A stretch of DNA of 64,000 bases from Terramyces sp. JEL0728 (taxonomy: Eukaryota; Chytridiomycota; Chytridiomycetes; Rhizophydiales; Terramycetaceae), in contig JADIIU010000055.1 of assembly GCA_027603945.1 (NCBI GenBank), forward strand, positions 1 to 64,000, in the 5' to 3' direction. The notes under the pieces were generated by a model. The model ran no database searches and was not told the DNA's origin. It was given only the letters and a program-made list of their open reading frames with translations. The position numbers were made by a program, and so were the translations under genes. Shown piece by piece: positions 33,862-47,170 of this stretch (within the stretch, counting starts at the first letter, position 1; every line of letters begins with the position of its first letter).

Positions 33862-36800
33862 TTAAATAAAGAATGAATCCAATTTCGCAGGCATTACTTT
33901 TCCTTCTTGGGATAGCTGGTTTAATTTTGTTGAACACTTATTGCACACTCTCCAATTTTTGTCCATCGAAGTAATACACTGAGAGCATAATGATCCGCCA
34001 CAGCACTTGCAATTAGATTTTCTGCCCAGGACCGCAAATTTGGCTGAACAGGAATAGCACGAATCAGAAATGTTAAAGTGAATATCAGTGCCACTGCCAT
34101 CCGGTAACAACCACCCATAGACCAGGCCGTGTGAATCACAGCTAATTAGCATGCGCGCGGCTGGTGGAAAATACAGATAATGCACTGCATTGTTGTAGTT
34201 CAGCTGGTGTACCAAGCCCAAGCACCATTGATCTCCAACAAAATCTTTCCTCCAGATTTTTATTTTCCCGGATTCGTGCCCAGAAAAGATTAAATCTGTA
34301 TCGAAATTTTCTGACGACTTTCCTTCAAATGGCACGCAAGACAGAACTCTATCGCCAAATGGAGAATCTTCTGTTTCAAACGAGAGACATTTGGACAAGA
34401 TTAAAGCGCCATTAACATCCCATAGTTTGCAAACCTGCCCATCACAAGTTATAATATCTCCTGTATTTTCATTAATCGACAGAATCCGGATCGGTGAATT
34501 GTGCCCAACTAAGCTTTGGATATATTGATTATGGTTAAGCTCCCAAATTATGGCTGTGTTGTCTTCAGCACCAGACACAATAATACTGAAAGATCTCGAG
34601 GCTGCGATTGTGCAGATTTTGCTTTTATGGCCCCTCATGCATGCTGATAGTTCCAAGGTCGGCTTTTTGGTGTTTGCATATGACCAAATACAGACTGTTG
34701 TGTCTTCGCCGCCTGTAACTAGTGTATCTTGATCAACAAAAACGGCATACGTAATTTGCCCCACATGCAGACTTTCGAAAACAATGACAGGCTTTGGAGA
34801 GTCGTTTGATAACACTCTGATGCTGTAATCAATATTTCCCCATTCAATATATCTGTTATATGTTGGAGGTATGAACACCTTGCTTGTGCCGGTAGCTAAC
34901 AGTTGGCCAGTGTATAGCTTGATATCAGAAGCAGGATTGCCATTCAAATCCTTTAATGGAGCAGAGCTTTGAATTAGAGCAGAGTAGTTCTTATCCAGCT
35001 TGTATAGTTGGTCCGATGGGTCATTCCCTCTTGAAGGATGTGGTTTTTTGAATAACTGCCTTGGAGTTTGCCCAAAGTTGTGGATAATACTAATTGTTGC
35101 TTGTTTTTCAATAGGATCCTCAATCTTGTCGATATCTACTGCTCCTTCGTACGACAGGTAGTGGAACACATTCAGTGATTTGGCTGCCTCCTCTCCTTGC
35201 TGTTTGCACCCAAAAATCAAATCAATCCACTTGTGCAAGTTGTTGCTCACATATTCCGATTCAAGGGCTTTGCGGTGGATCTTGATGAACATTCGGGGGC
35301 TGTTTTTGGCCCATTTTGGCAATATAACATTATCAATTCGATCTCCAGTTTGCTTTACTCCAAAATTGAAGCTGTTCAAGTTCTCCAGGAATTGTGGCAA
35401 ATAGAAAAACTCTGGAATTAATTCCCGGACGTCTGTCGTATTTAATTTAGATGCAGACAGCCACGATTGGGGTATGGAATGGAATATTCTATCGGGATGA
35501 TCGAAATGCCCGCCTTGTAATATAAGATACTGTTGTGTGAAAGGTTCCATCCGAATCAAGAAATTGCAAACGATCATAGAAGAGCTATAGTGAGTCCCGT
35601 AATGGCACGCAGGAATTGCATCATCCCAAATTGCGAAACGCTCAGCAAATTGCTCGGCGCGAAAAGAGGACTGGCCACCCATTGGCAGTGATAAATCTCT
35701 GTATGACACGGCGCTTTCTAAATCAACCTCTTCAGAGTCGTAATCGGAAAGTACCCACGGAAACACGGGATATTGTGTCAAATCGTTATAACTTCTTCCT
35801 GCCAGAGTGTTTAGGTGCATTAAATAGGCTAAATTGCTTATTTCTCTATTAACCCACTTTTGTGTCAATTCGTTCAACGGACTACCGCCTCCAAAAAGAT
35901 TGGTGGGCAAAACGGAAGTTGTATTGGAGCTGGTAACTCCAGCCACAGATTCAGTTTGAATAAGCTGGATTTTGCTCACCAGCCTATTATATATGGTATC
36001 CCTGGCCTTGTTTGTCCAGAAAGTTAAGAAAAATGTTCGTCCATCAGTGAGGAACATTTCTAACGCTACATTTCTGAACAAATACAATCTCTTGTGAACT
36101 TCCTTGATATCGCCATACAAACTATTTTAAACTAGAATTACCATTCCCGACAATCGTGAATTTTGTATTTTTCTGATGCTGGAGCTTCTCCTTTTTTTCG
36201 AACCGGTTCAATAATCATCAAATGATAAATGTTGCGTTTCTACATTAATGCCACTTTACGTCTATCGGTACTTCATTAATTTCCACTATTTCGCCGTCAT
36301 CTTGCTTGTAGTAGTTATCGACAATGTAGATGTATTGCTTGCAAATCAGGATTATTCCCTCTACAGTCAACAAAGAATACCAATTAACTCCAATCCGATC
36401 AGACGTGCGCCATTGAATACTTCGATGATGTGATCTCCAGGCTGCAGCAAACGCTGTATTTTGCCATTTTGAGTTTCTTCCAAGGTTACATTTTCCCATT
36501 CATCTTCATCTGCTCCTTTCACCACATTGCCTAAACTATCTGAAGAAATCAATTCCTTTGATTGCTTAAATTCGGCTTTTGGGGAGAGCTCTTCGACTTT
36601 AGGAGACATCTCATTTAGTTCATCCTCATCCTCGTCCAATTCTCCATCAGTTAAATACATTTCGCTCGCTGAATTTGGCGCATTGGCATTTGCATATTCT
36701 TCATCTACATCTTCGCCAATTTTCAAAGCTGGCAGTTCGGCCTTGGTTGGCTGCTCTACTGCCGGCTCTGCGAGTTGCGAGGTGATCTAAAGTAAATCCA

Positions 36801-39800
36801 CAAGCACCTTTTCCGCTTTCGATTGGTAAGCAACGTAAGAGTCTTGGTTTCTTCTCATCTTCTTCCTAATTCTAGCTTTTGCTTCTGTAAAATCTTTGCT
36901 TAAACCAAACATACCTAGCTTCCAACGAATATTTTCTTCGTGTTCTAGCCCCATGATGGCCTTTTCCCTCCCCAACTGCTCAAGCATGGATTTCCATTCA
37001 AACTCGATTGATGTTTGCATTAGCGAGTAGTCGTTTCTAAATTTTTGTTTCTTTTCCAATTCCGTCTTGAAAATCTCATTTAGGGCCACTTTTGATTTTT
37101 CCAAGAATCGAACATATACATGTTTGTCAGACTCCATTCTTTTTAGCAGCTTTTTTAGAGAATGCTCTCTCTGCTTTTGAAGCAGCGCTATCCCATCTAC
37201 AGCTGCTCGCGACTCAATGGCTTGAAACTCGTCCCAGCTTTTTGAAATTTCTCCAAAATGCAACTTGAGGTCGTCATTTTTTTCCTTGAGCCATGCTGTA
37301 AACGAATTTAACTCCTACAATAAAATAATAATTACTGGTTCTAATAGTTTTGAGAAGCCTTCCACAATTTCCTTGTATTCCAAACCACGAATTGACTTTA
37401 AAGAAGCAAAGACCTGCGTGGGTTTATGCAGCAACAAGTATTTCCAAAGCGTGCAAGCCATAATTTGGATTTCTTCTGAAGAGCTGCATAGACAGTTGAA
37501 CAAGTGCAGCAATAGCAGCTTGACAAATTCAAATTCGGTATTTGGGTATGAAAGTATCAATTTTTGATAAAATTGAAGTTTCAGAAGCAAAACATTAACC
37601 AGATCATGGTCGGCATAATTGCCCAATGCACATTTCCCAAAAATGTACAGGATCATGCGGGTTAGCTGCTTGTTTAGTACTGCAACGTTTGCATCTTGCT
37701 TTTTCGAATCTTCGTCATTTCCAAGCAATAATTGGCAAATGGTAATATTGAAATCCAAAACATTTAAAGCTTGAATAAACATTCCTTGATACACAGAATC
37801 AACCAGTAGCGTTACAAATTTACCCAGATTGGCAACTATTTTAGGATCCTGGAGTAATGTATGCCGGTGTTGAATTCGTAGGTTTACATAGTCCATTGAG
37901 CATAATAATAGGAATTCTTGAAAGTGAATTCTACTGGAATGCGATGACGAAGGAACATTTTTCAGTATGTTTTCTAATCCAGCGATCGATTTGGAATTCA
38001 AGATCGAGTCCACGGAAATGCACATAATCACTTCCAATATCCCACTAATATTTTGCTTAATCGCTTCACACTCATTGGCAATACTATGCTCATCTTCAGC
38101 ATTCAGAGTTAACATGAATTTGCTTTTACTTCTGACTTTGGAACTTCTATTGTTAAAATAACATACTTGAAATCAGACTCTTGCACCAAATTGAAGGCAC
38201 TATCAACCTTCTTTTGCGGCTTGGAATTTTCCAGCTTTAATATCATTGGATTGTGCTCTTGGTCTAATGGCGGCTTGAATAATGAGAAAGTTTCTTTAAA
38301 GTGTTGGGAGGCTTTCTTCTCCTGCTCCAAGGTAACTGTCGATTCCGTAACGATTAGCTCGAAAAGCAATGTAATTAATGGCGACAGCACTTCTGGTTTT
38401 GCGATACACTCTTTCATTTGGTCAAATTGCTGGCACATGTGCATCATAAATCTTAGCGTAGTTTGCACAATTAAAGATAACTCTTCAATCCTGTGCATTT
38501 GGTTTTCGTGGTCAGCTTCTGCGTGTTCTCCGTTGGTGAGCGAGTTGTATACTTTAAGGATGTTCCTTATTCCGGTATTGGTCAGTCCAAGTATAGCAGG
38601 CAGGACTTCAACGTTGAATTTGATGCTTTTCACGCTTTTAGGGTTGAATTTTGCCATAAGGTCTGGGACATCGTAGTTAATATTCCAATCACTATTAATT
38701 TCGGACTGGAAAAATATTGCCCATAGAGGAATATACAGCTCAATCAAGTGATATCTGTTCTGTAGTAGCTTGTTTAGTATTGTATGAGCCTCTTTAAACT
38801 TTGTGGACGGCGAATCGCACGAGCTCCACATTTGATAAAACAAGCGCAGCGAAATGATCACAGTCGATGGGTTTAACCTAGGAGAGAGTAAATAGCTAAT
38901 CCATCTGCTGGATAGGCTGCTGAGAAGGTCTTCTCCATATTTATTTCCTTCGTATGAATCAGATGTAATTTCCAGCAGCATAGTTAGCAGCATATTTCTG
39001 ATAGTAAGCACATAATTTTTCGATGGATCTTTTTCTTCATACTTTCTAATTACCCTGGGAATTACGTTGTTGCTAGTTTGCGTTCTTCGAAGCTCTCCGT
39101 AGTCATTTTCTTTTGGACAGGTGTTTAGAATAAACGTCCCCAAAACCTTTATAATTTCCGGTGACCAAGCATGCTGAGCCAAAATTTTCAAATGATGCAT
39201 CAAGTCTGGAAGCAGTGTTATGGATATAATCTGAGAATTAAGCATAATAAGAAATCTCTTAATTATTGCCATGCGGTTGAGGGTAGAAATGTTCTTTTCC
39301 TTGTGGCTGCTATGCATTATCAGATCGGACAACTGGCTAAGATAATATTTTTGAACATCTACCGTTGTCCTCCAGAGATCTATATCCAAAACCAAGTGTC
39401 TGAGAGCAGAGGGGTTATTGATCATAGAATCGTGGGAATTATCTAAAGAACGGCCCACCAAATTCATGATCACATCCAAATGAGCAATGCTGATTAATTC
39501 CTTCTTTGACTTTAGAATAAAAGACAATATTTCGTACATTTTCCCTTGCTCCATTTCTGCAAGGTTTCTCCAACTCCCCGATACACACTCCACCAAGATA
39601 TTTAATGTACGGTGCAATTCTTCGGACGACTAGGATTAATATAGAATTACAGAGCTGTCTTCAATTAATTTCAGTAAAATTGCACATCCGCCCAGTGTCC
39701 AAACCTCCTCTACCAATCTTTTTGGACAAACTGCGATTACCGGCCCTTCTATGTACCCTAAGGTGCTTTTCAGCTCTGCTTTCAGTTCTGGCTTGGCGTT

Positions 39801-42800
39801 GAACCCATTAACCACAATCTTTTGGTTGAAATCGATAATTTTTGGACCCAAAGCTGAATTAAGCAGCAAAGTTTGGGTATACCTGGACAGATTACCGAAA
39901 TAGTTGTGTGAATGAAGCGAAAATAATATTTTTTCTTCAGGAATTGAGAGTAAATGGGAAGGAGCAACTTTTGTAGGTGAAAGGGCGAAAGATGCCAACT
40001 GACTAAAGATTGGAGATTGTGATTCTTCGTCAATTAATTTGTGAGATTTTGATTGTAGCTTGCTATTTCCTACCAAGTATGTTGCCCAAGAACCTTGCCA
40101 ATTGCCAATATATTCAAAGCCAATATCATGGATAATCGAAACAGTTTGTGCATCCAGCACCACTTCTTCAACAAAATAAGTCGGACCAAGGTTGAATATG
40201 TTACTATTGCTCTCGTCGGATAATATTGAATATCCCACATAAGTGGTTACTGCGCCAATGGACCCTGGATGGCCTAAATAACTGCATTTCTCCTGGGCAA
40301 GCAAAGTTCCATTAATGTAAATGTCGACAGAGCTAGCAGATATCAATGGCTTATGATGGGCAACCACCAAATGGGTCCAAGCCTTTTCTTGGAACCTCAC
40401 TGAAGGGAAAAAGCTGTTTGATTTTGAAGTTTTAATCCCTAGCTGTTTTTCTGAATCAATGGAGATTTTCAACTTCTCCACATTGTATTGGTCAACGATG
40501 GACAACAAATCGATCGAGTTTTCTTTGTCGAATTTTTCAATCTTGATCCATGTCATAAAGGTATATCCAGTTTGCGGCGGGAAACTTTTTTCAAAATCTT
40601 TAAATATAATTTTTCCTTTGGTTGAACTTATTGAATGGTCAAACAGAAAATAGTTTGGCATTTTGCTGTGCTTTAGGGAATGAAGAATCAAATCCAACAA
40701 AAACCCCCTTACGGAATCGTTGATCGGCAATGGATTTTGAATATTCCCAATTGAAGTAGTCTTTGGTTTTGGGTTTTTTGCCTTGAAAGAATTGCTCTGT
40801 CCATCGCTTAGGATATTCGAAATGCAAACCCGCAGTGCACTTTCAGACATTCCATGCATTGAGATCTTCTTTGCAAATGTAACTAGTAAGTTTGCCACCC
40901 TGCTTTCCGATTTCTGTTCGAAATCAATTCCTTCATCTAGTCTACATATCCAGGAAATCGTTTTTTGAAGGATATTACTGGAGCATACTTGAATTTGGTT
41001 TAATTTGTTTGCATAAATCAAATTGTACAATATTTCCAAGATAGGGATTTGATATTTTGGCACCTCTGGCAAAAATGAAAAGATTGTGCCAACTAAAATG
41101 GTATTTTGGATAACTGCTTCGGCGTTGAACGGTGATGTAAAGCAATCCATCTGTGAATTTCCTTTTACTGCCAAATATTCAATGATTTCCTTACTTTCCA
41201 AGGTAATCCCGATAGCTCCGGTAAATACCAGTTCGATGGTATACTCGTTTAATAACGAGTTGAAATTGAATTCCAATTCACTTGCTTTTGCGACATTCTC
41301 CTTGGAATTTGTGATAGATGTGTACATCAAAATAAACCACTGAACTAAGAATCCCACCACTTCATTCGAAATCCCTGGGTTCTCAATCAATAAAGACTCC
41401 TGCAGCATTTGATACCCATTCATATTCTTAAATTTCGATTGAAGTGTACCAGATTGCCCCAAAAAATCTGTCAGCATAGAAAAAAGCACTGATTTTGAAT
41501 GTAAACTCTCGACATTTTTCACATAACGAAGGATTCCAATAAACTCTGGTGTAGTGCCGCCTGATTCGTTCGATTGATTAATTATTTTCTGATTAATTAC
41601 ATTTTACTTTGAGGAGAACTGTGATGCCTTCTTGATATTCCGTTTTGCAAAGTAGCTGGAAATAGTCTTCCAGGTTTTGTTCTCTGAATATTTGGAGACC
41701 TATTTCCGAGCTTAGCAGGTATGAATATACAGTCATAAAGTTGTGGAAGTTGACGATAATAGTTTCGTCTATTGTAAACAATGACTTTAGCTCCGGATGG
41801 GCAATCGCTTTAACCATATCTGAAATGGTTGAGATTAAGCCAAGGTCTCTAAATATTGTTTTCCAAATACTAGCGTTTTCCATCATATCCGTAAACATTC
41901 TGGTAATTTTTTGAACGGTTTTTGGCAAAGACTTTCCATGTAGATGGACCATTAGAATCGAAATCTCTTTAAAAGGGACATAGCGAAGTGATATAGCAAC
42001 ATGATATAGAATTTCTATGCAGATATCCTGAAAATTATTAAATTGATACCTGCAACTCGCTTTCAATCTTGTCAATGTACTCTACGAAATCAAAAAATAG
42101 ATTGGAAACTCCTGATATGATAAAGTAATTAATCGGATTCGTTTGGATCAAATCTTGCAGCTGTTTAAATAATGAAATTTTAATTGCCAGATCCACTCCC
42201 GTTAGTGTGTACACCGATTTGAGCATTTCAATACAGTTTTTGTTTCTTATTTCCATAGCTATGTTAATTCGACGATTACATCCATTGGATTTCGGCATAA
42301 GAAAATCGTCGCGTTGAAAAGGTGAGTCTCTATCCAGCTCTATTATGTTGTCAGTCAAATACTCTAACCCAAGGCAACACAGCTTTGCAAACGAATGGCA
42401 AATATTTTCACAATATTCTTTTGAATTGGACTTTAGCAGCTCCGTTACGATAGCATAATTCTTTGGCGAGTCAAATGTCTTGAATAGTTTTGGAAATTTC
42501 GTGCAGGTGACGTCCAAAATATCTACAACTAATTCCAAATAAAGCGATGTGAGTTGGATATTTTTGGTTTCCTTTGAATCCAATAGTAGATGGAGCAGGG
42601 TATTAAACTGCTGAGAGTTTTCCAGCAGTTGCATTTGATCCAGACTAAACTTTTTGCTTCTAACAAAAGATTTTAAAATCGAGAGGACGCTAAATTAATG
42701 CCAACACACTGTAACTTCCATTGGATATTGTTTTCCGCAGTCAGTACGTCAAACAAATCTTTGACATTCACATCGTCCTTTGCGTTCTTTTTTATCAATC

Positions 42801-43416
42801 CCTTAATGACATGCACAAAGTTTGTCCCTATCGATGGATTTACCTCTTTGGACTCTGATAATTCACATATTATTGCGACACATTTGGATATGGTCTTGGC
42901 CTGATCCAAATTGACAGTGATGGCTTCCTGCAATTAATAGTCGTTTACAGTGTTGCTACTGAGAAGCACTAGGATGGAATTGACGCACAGCTGTACAATA
43001 GTTTCGTCCACCGGGGTAATATTCGAATAAAACACCATGGCTTTCAATGTAATTTGAATAAATCCTTTGAATTCCAATTGGCTAATAAGAATATAGTTAC
43101 CTTTCCGCGATATGAGTTCCATACCCGATAACCTTATCCAATATCGTGTCCACATTTCGCAGCTTGTCCTAAAGTCAAAATCTCCATTACCTCCTCTGTT
43201 TTATTTGAATGATTGAATGTTATCATCAACGATCGAAGATTTTCTTTTGTACTTGTTAATTCACCAATACTTTTGCGTCTGATTGCTCTGCGCTTTTGGT
43301 AGCAACGAATTGCTGCCAAACATGTTTCCAAACAGCGGCTGCGATTTATTGCTTGATTTTGCCTCTTCCTGGCTATTCTGCATAAACCCAAACATATTCT
43401 TCATATTTGAGTTCAT
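33862..43416 (-). CDS. ALFY/WDFY3-type BEACH protein (PH-BEACH-WD40-FYVE-like)
   Basis: A giant scaffold linked in animals to selective autophagy, 3089 aa. The exons sum to 9270 nt: 43271-43416, 43191-43251, 43101-43168, 42949-43081, 42710-42927, 42050-42689, 41608-42027, 39651-41588, 38167-39629, 37336-38146, 36808-37314, 36381-36786, 36260-36360, 36142-36239 and 33862-36121. The 14 introns are 19-22 nt. It has a helical-repeat N-half, a LamG-like region (about residues 870-1060), a PH-like domain, a BEACH domain (MHLNTLAGRSYNDLTQYPVFPWVL, HYSSSMIV, IPEFFYLP), WD repeats and a C-terminal eight-Cys zinc finger. That finger lacks the HH of the FYVE signature (RKSNCKCCG), so canonical PI3P binding is doubtful. 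Confidence 0.92.
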
Positions 43417-43449
43417 TTTTTCAAAAAGACGCGTTCGGAACTTTGAAAA
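43417..43449. promoter_or_regulatory. 33-bp divergent gap between two start codons, with an ACGCGT site
   Basis: The ATGs of the BEACH gene (43416, minus) and the C2orf81-like gene (43450, plus) are separated by only 33 bp. The gap contains ACGCGT, which in yeasts is the MluI cell-cycle box bound by MBF. Promoter function is inferred from position. Confidence 0.45.
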
Positions 43450-44664
43450 ATGGCCACGAAGGATGACTGGGCATTCCTCATTGAACAGGAGGAAGGCGAG
43501 TTGTTTGTTTTACAATTGATTGAAGATATTATCTCAGAATCGCAAAAAGTACTATTTAAAAAACACATTGACGTCCAGCTATTGCCATACGCAGTCAACT
43601 TTGCAAAAGAATCAATTTTAAGTATGATAAACGTAATTGCTATTAACCAGAGTACCATTTCTTTACGAGAGATCCCGGAGATAACGACCCGTCGCTCTGG
43701 ATTCCAGATACAGGTAACCGCAAATTTACAAGAACCAAACTGCGTTAGTATAGATTCATGGGCAAGAGCAGCTATTCCAATCAAACCTTTAGCGTCGCAC
43801 TATGCCAGAACAACAGATAAAAATGCTGAGAGCAATGTGAAAGAGTACGTAGTTTTAATACAGAATTATTTTGCCAACCAACAAAACAAAAACGACTGAA
43901 ACGAAAAAGAAATCAAAACCAGAAATATCACCAGCTAAATCGTTAGTCGCACCTAAGCTAAAACCGCATCCTCCAAAAGATAAACCTGCAGCCAGGTTCA
44001 GTGAATATAAACCGCCAAGAACGACAGAGTCTGCATTGTCCGAAGTTGAGCGGGCAATCGCAGATGAAAATAGGAGATTGATGGCAAGGATAAATGAAAA
44101 AGACGACGGAAAAGTAAATGTTACGTTCGATCAAGTGGGGAGACTATTAATCGCCAACAATGTGTCCAACTGGAATGGAAATTCTGGGTAAACATTCAAT
44201 TAACGGTAGTGTGAAAATCAAGGTACTGGGCAGTGAAAAAACAAAAGAAGACGTGAGAGAACCGCAAGCTTCAGTTGTAAAGAGAGGTATAGTAAGAAAG
44301 CAAAAACAAAAACAAAAAGCTGTTGTGCTCGCACAGCCTAATGTGGAACTTAATGACGGCTTCCAGGAGGATGCAACTCTGAATATTCCCCTTTTGGTAC
44401 TATAAAGCTAATCCAGGCGGAAACGATGAAGCTTGCCGCGGGTGTAACGCTCAAAGAAGGCGAGGCAGTAAGGACCAGGCCAGCAGCAAAGGTACATATC
44501 CCTAATTATAGAAAGAAACCACGACTCATCCAGAATATCCGTTGATATCAAAGGAAAAAGAAATGTTCCAATCCACACAAATAGCAGTGCTAGAAGAAAT
44601 AATTAATAATTCAAAACCGCTTCCGGCGCAAAACAGTGTTGTGCTACTCGACAAAGGGCTATAA
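43450..44664 (+). CDS. C2orf81-like (DUF4639) protein
   Basis: 377 aa. The N-terminal 120 residues (DDWAFLIEQEEGELFVLQLIEDIISES..., SIDSWARAAIPIKP) have the layout of animal C2orf81, a conserved protein of unknown function found mostly in ciliated lineages. Lys/Pro-rich linkers follow. Exons are 43450-43844, 43864-44187, 44210-44396, 44417-44491 and 44512-44664, with introns of 19, 22, 20 and 20 nt; only with all four removed do the exons form one frame. No membrane segment or catalytic motif. The family call is from memory of the pattern and is tentative. The stop is 24 bp from that of the convergent membrane protein gene. Confidence 0.5.
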
Positions 44665-44688
44665 TATAATTATTTTTGTACAATTTTA

Positions 44689-46311
44689 TCAATAATACGA
44701 CTTGCCTTTGCTGAAATGCGACACAAACTTTGGTCTATCCAATATGATTTGGCCAAGGTCGGGATCGTCGCGAGTTTTGATTGCTTCACCAACCCGCACT
44801 ACAAAGTCAAACTTTGTCCAAATGAGTGGAGAATCCATTGTTGCATTTACGCCAAACAGTGAAGCTAGTGTGCTATTGATCATGACCATAAAGAATACAT
44901 GGTCAGTGACAATTCTGATTCCAGGGTATATAGGATGTTTGCAGAGTAGCCACGGGATAGTCCCCAAGAAAGCTAAAACAACCATTGCTAACTGCAAACC
45001 AAAGAATATTAAGCCGAGTGAGTATCCAGTCTCGCCCATTCGTAATACTATGGAATTATAATCAATAATACTCTGGCTGCACCTGGATGAGGTGTGTGTA
45101 TACGTTCTCTGCACGCCAGCCCTGCCTAATATTGCAAACATGGATTCAACCCCCGCAGACAAAAGTGCGGGATTGACTGATTGCATATTGGTAGTTGACC
45201 ACCATAATAACGGATTAATCGAGCCTTTGACTGTTTCTGGCAGTACAGTTGAAGTTTGAACACCTTCCAGGATAGAAGTATAGGCAGTGAATAGCCAAGA
45301 AATAACAGAAGAGCCTCCTGTGGATAAAATTTCAACATTTTTAGGAGCAATGGAAGCAGGACTGCCGTCCGTCATAAAAGTAATACTAACGGATGCAGTG
45401 CGAAGATCAAAAGCCGTAGTTGTGCACAAAGGATACCCTATTTTGGAAGGGTCAGTCATGGTACAAACATTGGTTCCAGTTAAAATGGTGTTGATGGTTA
45501 CTGCAGTAGAATTGCTTCTTACATAATTTACCATTGCTGGAATGTTTTCGAACCCTGTAACTTGCGTGGACATATTCTGTGCGATCCCAACAGGAATGTT
45601 ACCATTGCTGGCAATATTAGCAGACGAGGCACTGTCGATACAGCTGCAGCTAGTTGAAATGTTTGTGACGTATCCACTACCAACAATTATTGTTCTATCG
45701 GCGGCAGCGTCTATTAATTGTGGTGCAATGACAAGAGTTGAAAAAGGAACATCTTCTTCGGACCTAAGAATACCCACAGCGGAACCAAAGCATAATTCTG
45801 AGAATCCCATTTCCGACTGAATAGATGGCCAATATCTATCGTATGGTTCTCCACTCTCGGTGTAAATCAGGCATCCTAAAGTCCCAGAGTACACATAATA
45901 GTTTGATGCGTAAACTGCGGATGCAGAAAAAAGAGGCAATACGAGTGTCAACGTTTGGATGAACCATAAGACAGACAATCTACTGAGAAAAGTACGCGAA
46001 GTGCTTCGGTATGAAAGTTTGCCTGCAAAAAAGAACTTTGAAATCAAATTAGCTTGAATAAACCCGCAAGCGGCCAGACTGTATCCTTGAGGTCGAGTAA
46101 TTAGACAGCCTACAAATGCAGAACCTCCCGCCAACATTGCCTTCTGCGTTGCCAAAAAACAAATCAACATCCACATTTCAAGTATGACAGTTGCAGAATA
46201 TCCAAGTTGGCTTCCAAGGAATCTTACAATTAATCCATCTGGTGAATTGAGTTCCAGCAGGACTATCAGTAAAACTATATTCACAATCAGAGCAATGACT
46301 ATCCATTTCAT
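44689..46311 (-). CDS. Multi-pass membrane protein with large Ser/Thr-rich loop
   Basis: 540 aa, no intron. Three hydrophobic regions in the first 140 residues (residues ~4-20, ~35-75, ~105-135), then about 290 residues rich in Ser, Thr, Ala and N-glycosylation sites with paired Cys (CSCIDS, CTMTD, LCTTT). A strong hydrophobic segment (LGLIFFGLQLAMVVLAFLGTIPWLL) and a short C-tail follow. The start is the ATG at 46311. I do not recognise the family. The layout suggests a surface protein with most of its mass outside the cell. Confidence 0.55.
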   Translation of the reverse strand: MKWIVIALIVNIVLLIVLLELNSPDGLIVRFLGSQLGYSATVILEMWMLICFLATQKAMLAGGSAFVGCLITRPQGYSLAACGFIQANLISKFFFAGKLSYRSTSRTFLSRLSVLWFIQTLTLVLPLFSASAVYASNYYVYSGTLGCLIYTESGEPYDRYWPSIQSEMGFSELCFGSAVGILRSEEDVPFSTLVIAPQLIDAAADRTIIVGSGYVTNISTSCSCIDSASSANIASNGNIPVGIAQNMSTQVTGFENIPAMVNYVRSNSTAVTINTILTGTNVCTMTDPSKIGYPLCTTTAFDLRTASVSITFMTDGSPASIAPKNVEILSTGGSSVISWLFTAYTSILEGVQTSTVLPETVKGSINPLLWWSTTNMQSVNPALLSAGVESMFAILGRAGVQRTYTHTSSRCSQSIIDYNSIVLRMGETGYSLGLIFFGLQLAMVVLAFLGTIPWLLCKHPIYPGIRIVTDHVFFMVMINSTLASLFGVNATMDSPLIWTKFDFVVRVGEAIKTRDDPDLGQIILDRPKFVSHFSKGKSYY

Positions 46312-46623
46312 ATGAAAAAGTTTGCAGTCAACCAACTCCTTTCCTCGTTTTCCCTGCTACATTAGTTGGAATTACGAATGAAGAAACGCTTTGTTGAACG
46401 GATTCGCTATCTCTGTTTACCTAGGGTTAAATAATGGCACCTCTGGATATACTTTTGCTGAATTCATGAGATAATTTAATTGGTTGATCCGTGTCGCGTT
46501 AGCCAGTCCACTTACCATACCATTACCAACGCCATATTACGTTATAGCCATGAGACTGCAAGTACAGAATTACAAGCACAGAAATAAATTTATTCGTTGC
46601 CTTTCTATTAAGGCAAAACCATT
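46312..46623. other. Intergenic region
   Basis: 312 nt between the membrane protein start and the small zinc-finger gene's stop; both are on the minus strand. Nothing was recognised apart from expected promoter and terminator functions. Confidence 0.4.
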
Positions 46624-46960
46624 TCAAAGCCGGTCCAAAACGCTTGCCCATTCGCTATGAAATTCTCCACTGTGTGCTTTCTTGATTGCCAACAGAGCTT
46701 CTCTGGTATCGTCTTCTAGCTCTTCGTAGTATTTGGCCGCTTCCTCTGGGTTTTCTTTAACCTTTCTCAAAAAATCCAATATTTCTGATAGAATGCATTC
46801 ATTTTTCCCGTCCCTTCTGTTTCTATGTCTTTGAAGAGTATCTCTGCGATTTGCAGCGTAAGCACAACCTGTGTTAAAAAAAAGTACCTCTGCAATGGAA
46901 TTCTTGCGCTTCGTCTGTAGGTTTTAAATTCATATCAGGTTTGATTTGATCGTTGTTCAT
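46624..46960 (-). CDS. Small C2H2-like zinc-finger protein, 105 aa
   Basis: Two short exons (46888-46960 and 46624-46868) joined across a 19-nt intron (46869-46887); neither exon is long enough to stand out alone. The joined product has a finger-like segment FHCRGCAYAANRRDTLQRHR (C-x2-C-x12-H, with no clear fourth ligand), then a charged, helical C-terminus (LDFLRKVKENPEEAAKYYEELEDD). Frame is kept and the exon sum is divisible by three. No family was recognised. It is divergent from GPN3 (210 bp). Confidence 0.55.
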
Positions 46961-47170
46961 TAGTGAGTTTATCTCCATTTATATATTATCGCCGCAAAAA
47001 TTGAGGAAAAAGAAATTTACAGTACTTTTGGAAATTCCTGAGCACAACTACAGTACTGGGGAAATCGCCTGATCAATTCGGCGCTGATTTTTTAAAGATA
47101 ATTATTTATCTCTCCTGATAAATATTTTATGCTGCAGAAATTCATTTTTCATTTTTTTTGAAACTGGGAA

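Noticed and set aside
43082..43100. Reading the BEACH gene straight through this segment
   Set aside because: The unspliced frame gives a plausible peptide, but using both the 22-nt and this 19-nt intron gives the only frame consistent with the flanking exons.
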